Source: Protaetiibacter sp. (GTDB taxonomy: Bacteria > Actinomycetota > Actinomycetes > Actinomycetales > Microbacteriaceae). Taken from it: 64,000 nucleotides of DNA. The notes under the pieces were generated by a model. It saw only the letters and a list, made by a program, of their open reading frames with translations, made no database searches and was not told where the DNA came from. A program made the translations under genes and the position numbers. Within the stretch, counting starts at the first letter, position 1, and each line of letters begins with the position of its first letter. The DNA lies in the NCBI GenBank assembly GCA_030150265.1, contig JASLGG010000046.1:1-64000 (forward strand). The letters run 5' to 3'. Below, one piece after another: positions 1 through 8,143 of the stretch.

Positions 1-1116
1 GTACGGCACCCAGGCGAGCCCGCCGCTCCAGGGCGTGCCGCCACCGTCCTCGATCCAGTGCCGGAAGTAGCCGCCGGAGGTCGTGAACCACCCGGTCCAG
101 CTCGCGAGGTAGACGAGCAGCGCGAGCGGCACGAGCAGCAGGGCGTTGACCGGTCCCTGGCGCAGCACCGCGCCGACGCCCCACCAGGCGACTCCCGCGC
201 GGCGGCGCAGCAGCGCATCCGCGACCACGGTGTAGACGCCGAAGATCGCCAGGAAGTAGAGCCCCGACCACTTGACGCTCGTCGCGCATCCGAAGGCCAC
301 CGCCGCGGCGAGCAGCCAGGGCCGCCACCAGAGCACGGGGCCGCGATCGATCGGCAGGCCGGCCGCCCGGCGCGCCGCGATCCACCCGGCGAGACGCCGC
401 TGCGACCAGCCGCGGTCGAGCAGCACGAAGTAGGCGCCCAGCAGGGCGAAGAACGCGAGGATGCCGTCGAGCAGCGCCACGCGGCTCAGCACGATCGCGT
501 TGCCGTCGATCGCGAGGAGACCGCCCGCGACGACCGCGAGCGTCGTCGACCCGAAGAGGCGCCGGGCCACGAGCATCGTGAGCGCCACGAGCAGGATCCC
601 GGCGAGCGCGGTGGCGATCCGCCATCCGGCGCTGTTCTCCGCCCCGAACGCCGCGATGCCGGCGGCGATGATCCACTTGCCGAGGGGCGGGTGCACGACG
701 TACGACGGCTCGTCGAGGAAGCTGCCCGGATGACCGGACGCCCACAGCACGTTCGCGTCGGTCGGCCAGCGCGCCTCGTAGCCGAGGTGCGAGAGCGAGT
801 AGGCGTCCTTGACGTAGTAGGTCTCGTCGAAGACGAGCTCGTGCGGGTGGTCGAGGCCGATGAGGCGGGCCGCGGCGGCGATCGCGAGCACGGCAGCCGG
901 GGCGCCCCACTCCCAGGCCCGGCGGATGCGCGGGTCGCCCATCCAGCGCTGCCACGCGTCGTCGAGGCGAGAGCCGGTCGGCTCGGGTGCGGGGGCCCGC
1001 TCGATCGGCGTGGCATCCAGCTCGGACGCGCCGTCGGGCGCGAGCACCCTGTCGAACTCGGCGTCGGCGCGGGTCGCGGCGCGAGCGGCGGCAGGCTCGT
1101 CCGCACGCACATCCAT
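1..1116 (-). CDS. pmt: Protein O-mannosyltransferase (PMT/GT39), C-terminus cut by window edge
   Basis: Integral membrane enzyme that transfers mannose from polyprenyl-phosphate-mannose to Ser/Thr of exported proteins. The first 372 residues are visible and the frame stays open to base 1. A charged cytoplasmic N-terminus of about 75 residues precedes the first membrane span. The loop after it carries FDETYYVKDAYS, with the Asp-Glu pair typical of the family, followed by VHPPLGKW and several further hydrophobic spans. The ATG at 1116 is chosen because a TACGAT -10 hexamer lies exactly 6 nt upstream, as at other leaderless starts in this window. It is divergent from rsmI. In many actinobacteria pmt and rsmI are neighbours, which supports both calls. 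Confidence 0.9.
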   Translation of the reverse strand, partial: MDVRADEPAAARAATRADAEFDRVLAPDGASELDATPIERAPAPEPTGSRLDDAWQRWMGDPRIRRAWEWGAPAAVLAIAAAARLIGLDHPHELVFDETYYVKDAYSLSHLGYEARWPTDANVLWASGHPGSFLDEPSYVVHPPLGKWIIAAGIAAFGAENSAGWRIATALAGILLVALTMLVARRLFGSTTLAVVAGGLLAIDGNAIVLSRVALLDGILAFFALLGAYFVLLDRGWSQRRLAGWIAARRAAGLPIDRGPVLWWRPWLLAAAVAFGCATSVKWSGLYFLAIFGVYTVVADALLRRRAGVAWWGVGAVLRQGPVNALLLVPLALLVYLASWTGWFTTSGGYFRHWIEDGGGTPWSGGLAWVPY

Positions 1117-1122
1117 GCGGGA

Positions 1123-1128
1123 ATCGTA
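1123..1128 (-). promoter_or_regulatory. -10 hexamer of a leaderless pmt transcript
   Basis: TACGAT on the minus strand, 6 nt before the ATG at 1116. No ribosome binding site fits in that space, so a leaderless mRNA is inferred. Confidence 0.5.
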
Positions 1129-1140
1129 TCCGCGTCCTGT

Positions 1141-1292
1141 CCTCAGAAATGCAGGAGCCGCGCCTCCATCCACCTCAGAAATGCAGGAGATCCTCGCGTG
1201 GCGGCGGGCCTGTCCCCGACTCTGCAGGCCGCAGGATGCGGGGCTCCTGCATTTCTGGGAGAGGGGAGGGCGCGGCTCCTGCATTTCTGAGG
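1141..1292. repeat. Four-copy symmetric short repeat (CCTCAGAAATGCAGGAG and reverse complement)
   Basis: Copies at 1141-1157 and 1173-1189 read CCTCAGAAATGCAGGAG. Copies at 1244-1259 and 1276-1292 are its reverse complement, the 1244 copy having a changed last base. Two direct copies face two inverted copies, so the block could fold into a large cruciform or bind a dimeric protein. It fills the divergent pmt/rsmI intergenic region. Its function is unknown. Confidence 0.85.
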
Positions 1293-1360
1293 ATGGCGGG
1301 ATGGGGGCGGAGGTGGGGGAGAGGGGCGGAGATGGATGCGGGAAGCGGCAGGATGAGGGG

Positions 1361-2167
1361 GTGATCATCCTCGCGGCGACGCCCATCGGCAACCTCGGCG
1401 ACGCCTCCCGCCGGCTCGTCGAAGCGCTCGGCAACGCGGAGGTCATCGCCGCCGAGGACACCCGCACGACCGTGCAGCTGATGCGCGCCCTCGGCGTCGA
1501 GAACCGGCCCCGCCTCGTGGCGCTGCACGAGCACAACGAGACCGCGAAGGCCGCCGAGCTCGCCCTGCTCGCGCGCGACGCCGATGTGCTCGTGCTGTCG
1601 GATGCGGGCATGCCGACCGTCTCCGACCCCGGCTTCCCGCTCGTCGCGGCGGCCGTCGAGGCGGGCGTGACGGTCACCGCGATCCCCGGCCCCTCGGCCG
1701 TGCTCACGGCGCTCGCGGTGTCGGGGCTGCCGACCGACCGCTTCTGCTTCGAGGGCTTCCTGCCGCGCAGGGGACGGCTCGCATCCCTCCGCCCGCTCGC
1801 CTCCGAGCCCCGCACGCTCGTGTTCTTCGAGTCGCCGCACCGCATCGCGGATGCGCTCGCCGACCTCGCCACGGCGTTCGGCCCCGACCGCCGCGCGGCG
1901 GTCTGCCGCGAGCTCACCAAGCTGCACGAGGAGGTCGCCCGCGGCACCCTCGGCGAGCTCGCCGAGCGCTTCGCGGACGGCACCCGCGGGGAGCTCGTGG
2001 TGGTGGTGGCCGGAGCCGAGCCCGCGAGCGCCTCCTTCGACGACGCGCTCGCGCAGGTGCGCGCGCTCACGGCATCCGGGATGCGGCTCAAGGAGGCGAC
2101 CGCGGAGGTCGCCGAGGCGACGGGACTCTCGCGGCGCGAGCTCTACGAGGCGGCGCTGCGGTCCTGA
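1361..2167 (+). CDS. rsmI: 16S rRNA (cytidine(1402)-2'-O)-methyltransferase RsmI
   Basis: 268 residues. SAM-dependent enzyme of the tetrapyrrole methylase fold that methylates the 2'-OH of C1402 in 16S rRNA. It starts at the GTG with VIILAATPIGNLGD, the hallmark N-terminus of the family. AEDTRTT, the DAGMPTVSDPG segment, IPGPSAVLTAL and FEGFLPRRG follow, all characteristic RsmI motifs. Upstream ATG/GTG codons in the same frame run into the repeat block and lack family similarity. A purine-rich stretch (AGGATGAGGGG) just before the GTG can act as ribosome binding site. It is convergent with the nucleoside hydrolase gene. Confidence 0.95.
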   Translation: MIILAATPIGNLGDASRRLVEALGNAEVIAAEDTRTTVQLMRALGVENRPRLVALHEHNETAKAAELALLARDADVLVLSDAGMPTVSDPGFPLVAAAVEAGVTVTAIPGPSAVLTALAVSGLPTDRFCFEGFLPRRGRLASLRPLASEPRTLVFFESPHRIADALADLATAFGPDRRAAVCRELTKLHEEVARGTLGELAERFADGTRGELVVVVAGAEPASASFDDALAQVRALTASGMRLKEATAEVAEATGLSRRELYEAALRS

Positions 2168-2192
2168 ACCGACGCCGCCGTGGCCGCCGAGC

Positions 2193-3137
2193 TCAGCCGG
2201 CGCGGCCGATGAGCTCCACCATGCGGTCCTCGAAGCCCGGGGTCACCTCGAGCACGACGCGGTGGCGGGCCCCCGGCACCGCGGGCCAGCCCGCCCACAT
2301 GCCGCGCAGGTCGGCGGTCGTGCGGCCGCGGTTGGGCCCGTCGGTCGTGTCGATCACGACCTCCACGACGGGGGCGAGCGTCACCTCGGCGAGCCCGAGC
2401 GCCACGGCGACGGCGAGCGCGTCGTGGTTGGCGGCCTCCCGCTTGCCGAACGAGCGCTCGTAGTAGTCGAGGTAGAAGTCGAAGATGCGGGCGGCGTAGG
2501 CGCCGACGCGTCCGGCTGCGGCGAGCCGCGCCTGGTGCTCGGTCGTGATGCGGGCGCGCATCGTCACGTCGAGCCCGACGAGGGTCACCGACCAGCCCGC
2601 CTCGAACACCGCGGCGGCGGCCTCCGGGTCGTGCAGGATGTTGGCCTCGGCCGCGGGGCTCGCGTTGCCCGGCACGAGCACCGCGCCACCCATCACGGTG
2701 ACCCGGCGGATGCGCTCGGGCAGCGTCGGGTCGGCCGCGAGCGCGGCCGCGAGGTTCGACAGCGGGCCGACCGCCACGAGCTCGAGGTCCGGCACCTCGT
2801 GGCTCAGTCGCACGATGAGCTCGGCGGCGGTCTCGGATGCCAGCTCCGGCACGAAGGAGGTGTCGCCGACGTTGCCCTGCCCGTCCTCGCCGTGCACGAA
2901 GTGCGCGTGCCACGGGTCCTTTCCGTTGCTCGGGCCGACGGCGCCGCGGGCGACCGGCACATCCGGACGCCCCGCGAGCTCGAGCACGTACTTCGTGTTG
3001 CGGGCGGCCTGGTCGACGCTCACGTTGCCCCACGTCGTCGTGCAGGCCACGAGGTCGACCCCCTCGGCGAGGGCGGCGGTGAGGATCGCGAAGGTGTCGT
3101 CGATCCCGGTGTCGACGTCGAGGACGATGCTGGTCAT
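2193..3137 (-). CDS. Inosine-uridine-preferring nucleoside hydrolase family protein
   Basis: 314 residues. Cleaves the N-glycosidic bond of ribonucleosides, giving base plus ribose, in salvage or nucleoside use. The N-terminal DVDTGIDDTFAI is the DxDxGxDD calcium/ribose site. VAVGPLSNLA and the VTVMGGAV stretch are also family hallmarks, and a late NHDALAVAVAL supplies the second metal-site Asp. Length is normal. Its ATG at 3137 lies 6 nt after a TACGAT -10 box, so it is probably leaderless. It is divergent from metG. Which base is preferred cannot be read from the sequence. Confidence 0.9.
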   Translation of the reverse strand: MTSIVLDVDTGIDDTFAILTAALAEGVDLVACTTTWGNVSVDQAARNTKYVLELAGRPDVPVARGAVGPSNGKDPWHAHFVHGEDGQGNVGDTSFVPELASETAAELIVRLSHEVPDLELVAVGPLSNLAAALAADPTLPERIRRVTVMGGAVLVPGNASPAAEANILHDPEAAAAVFEAGWSVTLVGLDVTMRARITTEHQARLAAAGRVGAYAARIFDFYLDYYERSFGKREAANHDALAVAVALGLAEVTLAPVVEVVIDTTDGPNRGRTTADLRGMWAGWPAVPGARHRVVLEVTPGFEDRMVELIGRAG

Positions 3138-3143
3138 CCGGCG

Positions 3144-3149
3144 ATCGTA
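3144..3149 (-). promoter_or_regulatory. -10 hexamer, leaderless nucleoside hydrolase
   Basis: TACGAT on the minus strand, 6 nt from the ATG at 3137, the same arrangement as pmt. Confidence 0.5.
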
Positions 3150-3188
3150 CGTCGGCCGGGGCCGCCGTCACGCCACGGGCGCCCCAAC

Positions 3189-3194
3189 TAGACT
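3189..3194 (+). promoter_or_regulatory. -10 hexamer, leaderless metG operon
   Basis: TAGACT, 7 nt upstream of the metG ATG, with no room for a ribosome binding site. Confidence 0.5.
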
Positions 3195-3201
3195 CGTCGG
3201 C

Positions 3202-4791
3202 ATGCCATCCGGCGAGAGCTTCTTCATCACGACGCCCATCTTCTACGTCAACGACGTGCCCCACATCGGGCACGCCTACACGGAGGTGGCGGCGGATGTG
3301 CTCGCGCGCTGGCACCGTCAGGCCGGCGACGACACCTGGCTGCTGACCGGCACCGACGAGCACGGCCAGAAGATCCTGCGCACGGCCGTGGCGAACGGCA
3401 CCGAGCCCAAGCAGTGGGCCGACAAGCTCGTCGAGTCGGCCTGGCTGCCGCTGCTTCAGACGATCGACATCGCCAACGACGACTTCATCCGCACCACGGA
3501 TGCGCGCCATGAGGACGCCGTCGCGGTCTTCCTGCAGAGGCTCTACGACGACGGCTTCATCTACTCGGGCGAGTACGAGGGCTACTACTGCGTGGGCTGC
3601 GAGGAGTACAAGCAGCTCGACGACCTCGACCGTGCGGAGGGCGGCGAGTACGACGGCCAGCTCGTGTGCCGCATCCACTCGCGCCCCGTCGAGATCCTGC
3701 GCGAGAAGAACTACTTCTTCAAGATGAGCCAGTTCCAGGACGCGCTGCTCGACCTCTACGAGACGCAGCCCGGCTTCGTGCAGCCGGAGAGCGTGCGCAA
3801 CGAGATCGTGCAGTTCGTGCGTCAGGGACTCTCCGACCTGTCGATCTCGCGCTCGAGCTTCGACTGGGGCATCAAGGTGCCGTGGGACCCCGCGCACGTC
3901 GTCTACGTGTGGTTCGACGCGCTGCTCAACTACGTGACCGCGGTCGGCTACGGCTCCGACGAGGAGCAGTTCGCGCGGCGCTGGCCCGCCTACCACCTGG
4001 TCGGCAAGGACATCGCCCGCTTCCACGCCGTCATCTGGCCCGCGATGCTGATGGCCGCCGGGCTCCCCGTGCCGCACAAGGTGTTCGGCCACGGCTGGCT
4101 GCTCGTCGGCGGCGAGAAGATGTCGAAGTCGAAGCTCACCGGTATCGCCCCGACGCAGATCACCGAGGTGTTCGGCTCGGACGCCTTCCGCTACTACTTC
4201 CTGCGCGCGATCACCTTCGGCCAGGACGGCTCCTTCAGCTGGGAGGACCTCTCGGCCCGCTACCAGGCCGAGCTCGCCAACGGCTTCGGCAACCTCGCCT
4301 CGCGCGTCGTCGCGATGGTCGGGCGCTACTACGACGGCGCGCTGCCCGCGCCGGGGGAGTACGCGGATGCCGATCTCGCCATCCAGGCGACGGTGGCGAC
4401 GGCGGCGGCGGATGCGGATGCCGCGATCGAGCGCTTCGCGATCCACGAGGCGATCGCCGCGATCTGGACGATCGTCGACGAGCTCAACGGCTACCTCACG
4501 GAGCAGGAGCCGTGGGCGCTCGCCAAGGACGAGGCGAATCGCGAGCGGCTCGGCACCGTGCTGTACACGGCATCCGAGGGTCTCCGCGCGCTCGCGGTGC
4601 TGCTCGCGCCCGTGATGCCGAAGGCGACCGCGAAGCTCTGGGATGCGCTCGGCGGGGAGGCGCTCGGCGCGCTCGACGAGCAGCCGGTGCGCGAGGCGGG
4701 CGCGTGGGGCGCGCTGCGGCCGGGCACCGCCATCCGCCCGCTCGAGGCGCTCTTCCCGCGCATCGAGGACGCGGACGCGGGAGCCGCGTGA
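3202..4791 (+). CDS. metG: Methionyl-tRNA synthetase
   Basis: 529 residues. Charges tRNA-Met with methionine. The Rossmann catalytic core opens with FFITTPIFYVNDVPHIGHAY (HIGH motif near residue 21) and TGTDEHGQKI. KMSKS lies at residues 306-310 in GGEKMSKSKLTG. The connective peptide has CVGC near residue 134 and a single Cys in the following LVCRIHSRPVE, a partial knuckle like the MetG2-type bacterial enzymes. There is no C-terminal EMAP/tRNA-binding domain, which agrees with the short length. The original longer frame upstream overlaps the divergent gene and is not coding. It is first in a run with tatD, rsmA and ispE. Confidence 0.97.
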   Translation: MPSGESFFITTPIFYVNDVPHIGHAYTEVAADVLARWHRQAGDDTWLLTGTDEHGQKILRTAVANGTEPKQWADKLVESAWLPLLQTIDIANDDFIRTTDARHEDAVAVFLQRLYDDGFIYSGEYEGYYCVGCEEYKQLDDLDRAEGGEYDGQLVCRIHSRPVEILREKNYFFKMSQFQDALLDLYETQPGFVQPESVRNEIVQFVRQGLSDLSISRSSFDWGIKVPWDPAHVVYVWFDALLNYVTAVGYGSDEEQFARRWPAYHLVGKDIARFHAVIWPAMLMAAGLPVPHKVFGHGWLLVGGEKMSKSKLTGIAPTQITEVFGSDAFRYYFLRAITFGQDGSFSWEDLSARYQAELANGFGNLASRVVAMVGRYYDGALPAPGEYADADLAIQATVATAAADADAAIERFAIHEAIAAIWTIVDELNGYLTEQEPWALAKDEANRERLGTVLYTASEGLRALAVLLAPVMPKATAKLWDALGGEALGALDEQPVREAGAWGALRPGTAIRPLEALFPRIEDADAGAA

Positions 4792-5735
4792 CCGACGCGT
4801 TCCTGCGCGCGAGGGAGGCTCCGGACGGGCCGCCCCGGGACTACCCGCCTCTGCCCGAGGCGCTCGTGGTGCCGGTGTACGACAACCACACCCACCTCGA
4901 CCCTTCGACGGACTCAGGACGGCGAGTCGCGGACGGCGGCGAGCCGCTCGACTACCGCGAGCACCTCGACCGCGCCTCGAGCGTCGGCGTGAAGGGCGTC
5001 GTGCAGGTCGGCACCGACCTCGCGACCTCGCGCTGGAGCGCCGAGGTGGCGGGCGTCGAGCCGCGCGTGCTCGCGGCCGTCGCGATCCATCCGAACGACG
5101 CCCCCGGGCTGCTCGCGAGCGGTGAGCTCGACGAGCACCTCGCCGGAATCGACGAGCTCGCCGGCCGTCCCCGGGTGCGCGCGATCGGCGAGACCGGGCT
5201 CGACTTCTTCCGCACCGAGGGGCAGGCGGGCGTCGACGCGCAGCACCGCTCCTTCGAGGCGCACATCGAGATCGCGAAGCGTCACGGGCTCGCGCTGCAG
5301 ATCCACGACCGCGACGCGCACCGCGAGGTCGTCGAGACGCTCGACCGGGTCGGGGCGCCCGAGCGCGTCGTCTTCCACTGCTTCTCGGGGGACGCCGCTC
5401 TCGCGCAGCTCGTCGCCGACCGCGGATGGTACCTCTCGTTCGCGGGCACCGTGACCTTCAAGAACGCGCCCGCGCTGCGCGAGGCGCTCGAGGTGATCCC
5501 GCGCTCGCGCATCCTGGTCGAGACGGATGCGCCGTACCTCACGCCGACCCCGTTCCGCGGGCGGCCCAACGCGCCGTATCTCCTCCCGCACACGCTGCGC
5601 GCGATGGCGGCGCACCTCGGCACCGACGCCTCGATGCTCGCCGCCCAGATCTCCTCCAACACCGAGCTGGTCTACGGGCACTGGGACGACGAGCCCGTCG
5701 ACGCGCCTCCCGGGCCGTTCGAGTCGCCGGCATGA
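4788..5735 (+). CDS. tatD: TatD family metal-dependent DNase
   Basis: 315 residues, TIM-barrel hydrolase. The GTG start overlaps the metG stop (GTGA). Metal-site motifs are visible: DNHTHLD near the N-terminus, AIGETGLDFF, LQIHDRDA, FHCFSG, and ETDAPYLTP near the C-terminus. Oddly, about ten residues (PSTDSGRRVA) separate NHTHLD from the DGGEPLDYREHLDRA helix; this segment is encoded by bases 4901-4920 and looks like a fragment of a short interspersed repeat read in frame. Gene order metG-tatD-rsmA-ispE is common in actinobacteria. Confidence 0.93.
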   Translation: MTDAFLRAREAPDGPPRDYPPLPEALVVPVYDNHTHLDPSTDSGRRVADGGEPLDYREHLDRASSVGVKGVVQVGTDLATSRWSAEVAGVEPRVLAAVAIHPNDAPGLLASGELDEHLAGIDELAGRPRVRAIGETGLDFFRTEGQAGVDAQHRSFEAHIEIAKRHGLALQIHDRDAHREVVETLDRVGAPERVVFHCFSGDAALAQLVADRGWYLSFAGTVTFKNAPALREALEVIPRSRILVETDAPYLTPTPFRGRPNAPYLLPHTLRAMAAHLGTDASMLAAQISSNTELVYGHWDDEPVDAPPGPFESPA

Positions 5736-6598
5736 GCGCGCTGCTCGGCGCCGCCGAGATCCGCGACCTCGCCGACGCCCTCGACCTCCAGCCCACCAAG
5801 AAGCTCGGCCAGAACTTCGTCGTCGACGGCAACACGGTGCGCAAGATCGTGCGGCTCGCCGAGGTGACGCCGGGGGAGCACGTCGTCGAGGTGGGCCCGG
5901 GGCTCGGCTCGCTGACCCTCGGCCTGCTCGAGGCGGATGCCCGGGTCACCGCCGTCGAGATCGACCGCCGGCTCGCCGAGCAGCTGCCGCGCACGGTCGA
6001 GGCGATGCAGCCCGGCGCCCCGCTCGAGGTGATCGCCGCCGACGCCCTCCGTGTCGAAGCCGTCCCGGGCGAGCCGACCGCCCTCGTGGCCAACCTGCCC
6101 TACAACGTCTCGGTGCCCGTGCTGCTGCACCTGCTGCACGTCGTGCCGACGCTCGCCTCGGCGCTCGTCATGGTGCAGGCGGAGGTCGGGCACCGGCTCG
6201 CGGCCGAGCCCGGCTCGCGCGTCTACGGCGCTCCGAGCGTCAAAGCCGCCTGGTACGGCGACTGGTCGATCGCCGGCACCGTCAGCAGGCAGGTGTTCTG
6301 GCCGGTGCCGAACGTCGACTCGGTGCTCGTGCGCTTCCGCCGCGGTGAGCATCCGGGCGCCGACGAGGAGCGCGAGTCCGTGTTCGCGCTCGTCGACGCC
6401 GCCTTCGGGCAGCGGCGCAAGATGCTGCGCCAGGCGCTCGCGGATGCGCTGGGCGGCGCGGCGGCCGCATCCGCCGTGCTCGAGGCGGCCGGCGTCGAGC
6501 CGACTCTGCGGGGCGAGCAGCTGCGGATCGCCGACTTCCTGCGGATCGCGCGCGTCTCGCCCCCGTCTGCGGGGGGACGAGGCGTTCCGCTCCCGTAG
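5732..6598 (+). CDS. rsmA: 16S rRNA (adenine(1518)-N6/adenine(1519)-N6)-dimethyltransferase
   Basis: 288 residues. Dimethylates two adjacent adenines in the 3' hairpin of 16S rRNA. The sequence shows LGQNFVVDGNTV, the SAM-binding EVGPGLGSLT, and the catalytic NLPYNVSVP. A C-terminal helical domain includes FGQRRKMLRQAL, typical of KsgA. The ATG start overlaps the tatD stop by 4 nt, so translation is likely coupled. Confidence 0.95.
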   Translation: MSALLGAAEIRDLADALDLQPTKKLGQNFVVDGNTVRKIVRLAEVTPGEHVVEVGPGLGSLTLGLLEADARVTAVEIDRRLAEQLPRTVEAMQPGAPLEVIAADALRVEAVPGEPTALVANLPYNVSVPVLLHLLHVVPTLASALVMVQAEVGHRLAAEPGSRVYGAPSVKAAWYGDWSIAGTVSRQVFWPVPNVDSVLVRFRRGEHPGADEERESVFALVDAAFGQRRKMLRQALADALGGAAAASAVLEAAGVEPTLRGEQLRIADFLRIARVSPPSAGGRGVPLP

Positions 6599-6601
6599 GG
6601 T
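6596..6601 (+). promoter_or_regulatory. -10 hexamer, possible leaderless ispE promoter
   Basis: TAGGGT overlaps the rsmA stop codon and ends 6 nt before the ispE ATG. The intervening GGAGCA could instead be a close ribosome binding site for read-through mRNA. Confidence 0.4.
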
Positions 6602-6607
6602 GGAGCA

Positions 6608-7534
6608 ATGACCACCTCCGGGCGCGCATCGGTGCACGTCAAGGCGCCGGGGAAGATCAACGTCTTCCTCAAGGTGGGGGCGATCGACGAGACGGGCTAC
6701 CACGACGTCGCGATCGCGTACCAGGCGGTCTCGCTCTACGAGGAGGTGCGCGTCAGCGACGCGCCGGACTTCTCGGTCGAGGTGTCGGGATCGGTGGAGC
6801 TCTCGCGCGTGCCGCGCGACGGCGCGAACATCGCGATCAAGGCGGCGCGGCTGCTCGCCGCCCGCACGGGCTACGCGGGCGGCGCCCGCATCGAGATCGA
6901 GAAGCACGTGCCGGTCACGGGCGGCATGGGCGGCGGGTCCGCGGACGCCGCCGCCACCCTGCTCGCCTGCGACGCCCTGTGGGGCACCGAGCTGCCGCGC
7001 GAGGAGCTGCTCGATCTCGCGCGCAAGCTCGGCGCCGACGTGCCGTTCGCCCTGACCGGCGGCACCGCGATCGGCACGGGTCGCGGCGACGAGCTCTCGC
7101 CGGCGCTCGCGCAGGGACAGTTCCACTGGGTGCTCGCGCTCGCCGACTTCGGGCTGTCGACGCCTGCCGTGTACCGCGAGCTCGACGAGCACCGCACCCG
7201 GCACGCGCAGGACATCTTCCCGGCCGATCCCCGGCCGTCCGTCGAGGCCAGCGTGCTGCAGGCGCTTCGCGCGGGCGACCCGCACATGCTCGCCGAGGTG
7301 CTGCACAACGATCTCCAGGCGCCCGCGCTGCACCTCGAGCCCTCGCTCGCCGAGGTGCTCGAGCTCGGCGAGCAGAACGGCGCGCTCGCCGGCATCGTCT
7401 CCGGATCCGGTCCCACGGTCGCGTTCCTCGCGGCCGACCTCGACGCGGCGCTCGAGCTGCAGGTCGCGCTCTCGGCGGCGCGGCTCAACGTCGTGCGGGC
7501 GATGGGGCCGGTGCACGGCGCGCGACTGGTCTGA
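6608..7534 (+). CDS. ispE: 4-diphosphocytidyl-2-C-methyl-D-erythritol kinase
   Basis: 308 residues. GHMP-family kinase of the MEP isoprenoid pathway. It phosphorylates the 2-hydroxyl of 4-diphosphocytidyl-2-C-methylerythritol with ATP. The N-terminal [13 protein letters not shown], the ATP-binding [17 protein letters not shown] and the late [13 protein letters not shown] are the three GHMP motifs, and [21 protein letters not shown] is typical of IspE. It is the last gene of the housekeeping run; a 138-bp gap follows before the phosphate locus. Confidence 0.95.
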   Translation: MTTSGRASVHVKAPGKINVFLKVGAIDETGYHDVAIAYQAVSLYEEVRVSDAPDFSVEVSGSVELSRVPRDGANIAIKAARLLAARTGYAGGARIEIEKHVPVTGGMGGGSADAAATLLACDALWGTELPREELLDLARKLGADVPFALTGGTAIGTGRGDELSPALAQGQFHWVLALADFGLSTPAVYRELDEHRTRHAQDIFPADPRPSVEASVLQALRAGDPHMLAEVLHNDLQAPALHLEPSLAEVLELGEQNGALAGIVSGSGPTVAFLAADLDAALELQVALSAARLNVVRAMGPVHGARLV

Positions 7535-7594
7535 CGCGCCGATACCGGCTGTTCATCTCGCGGAGGGCCGTCGTGCATCCGGGTGCGCGGACTG

Positions 7595-7648
7595 GTTCAC
7601 GCGTCCGCCGTTGACTCGTCTCGTCTCGCCGACCCGGCGGGGTGAACC
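7595..7648. promoter_or_regulatory. Possible PhoP-binding half-sites upstream of the pst locus
   Basis: GTTCACGCGTC at 7595-7605 and the similar GTTGACTCGTC at 7610-7620 form an imperfect direct repeat. On the minus strand GTTCACCCCGC covers 7648-7638. All resemble the actinobacterial PHO-box unit (core GTTCAC), but the spacing is not the canonical 11 nt. I assign this region weakly. Confidence 0.3.
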
Positions 7649-7672
7649 CGAGCAAGCCGAGGCCGCTGACCG

Positions 7673-8143
7673 ATGTCGACCGGTGCCCGGGTCCAGTTCG
7701 TCCGCGTCGATCCCTCGGATCAGCTGCGGGCGGCATCCTGGATCCACCACATCTCCCGCCTGACCGGCACCCCCGTCGAGGAGACGGCGGTGTCCGAGCG
7801 CCCCGTCGTGCTCTGGCAGCTCACGGCGGCGAACCACCGGGTCGTCGCGCGCGGCGCCGTCGCGTCGGCGTCCGTCGAGGCGGCGCGTGCCGATGTCGCC
7901 TCGGTCGTCGGCGCCCGCGAACGCCTGGCACCGCGGATGGTGCGGCTCGACGCCAGCCGCGGCTACGGGTGGCTGCTGCTCGAGGACGATCGGCCTCGCC
8001 TCACCTGCGCTCGCTGGTACTCGCTCGAGCGCGACCGGCGCGAGTCGCTGCGCTCCGCGCGGCTCGGCCTCGAGCAGCTCTCCGCGGTCGGCGGGGGCGA
8101 GGCGTCCGAGGCGCGGCTCCTCACGCTGCGGGGCACCCGATGA
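7673..8143 (+). CDS. Hypothetical protein, possible two-repeat YegP/DUF1508-like fold
   Basis: 156 residues, soluble, no signal peptide. The stretch VVLWQLTAANHRVVARG followed by a Ser/Ala-rich helix, and later GYGWLLLEDDRPRLTCARWYS followed by another helix, look like two copies of the beta-strand-plus-helix unit of YegP-like proteins. This is a pattern judgement only. The ATG start has a weak upstream AAGCCGAGG. Its stop overlaps the pstC ATG, so it is probably the first gene of the phosphate operon. Its role is unknown. Confidence 0.6.
   Translation: MSTGARVQFVRVDPSDQLRAASWIHHISRLTGTPVEETAVSERPVVLWQLTAANHRVVARGAVASASVEAARADVASVVGARERLAPRMVRLDASRGYGWLLLEDDRPRLTCARWYSLERDRRESLRSARLGLEQLSAVGGGEASEARLLTLRGTR

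Noticed and set aside
2143..4446. A 767-codon minus-strand open frame over metG and the nucleoside hydrolase gene
   Set aside because: It lies antisense to two well-supported genes and its translation is low-complexity Arg/Ala/Gly. High G+C removes stop codons, producing such shadow frames.
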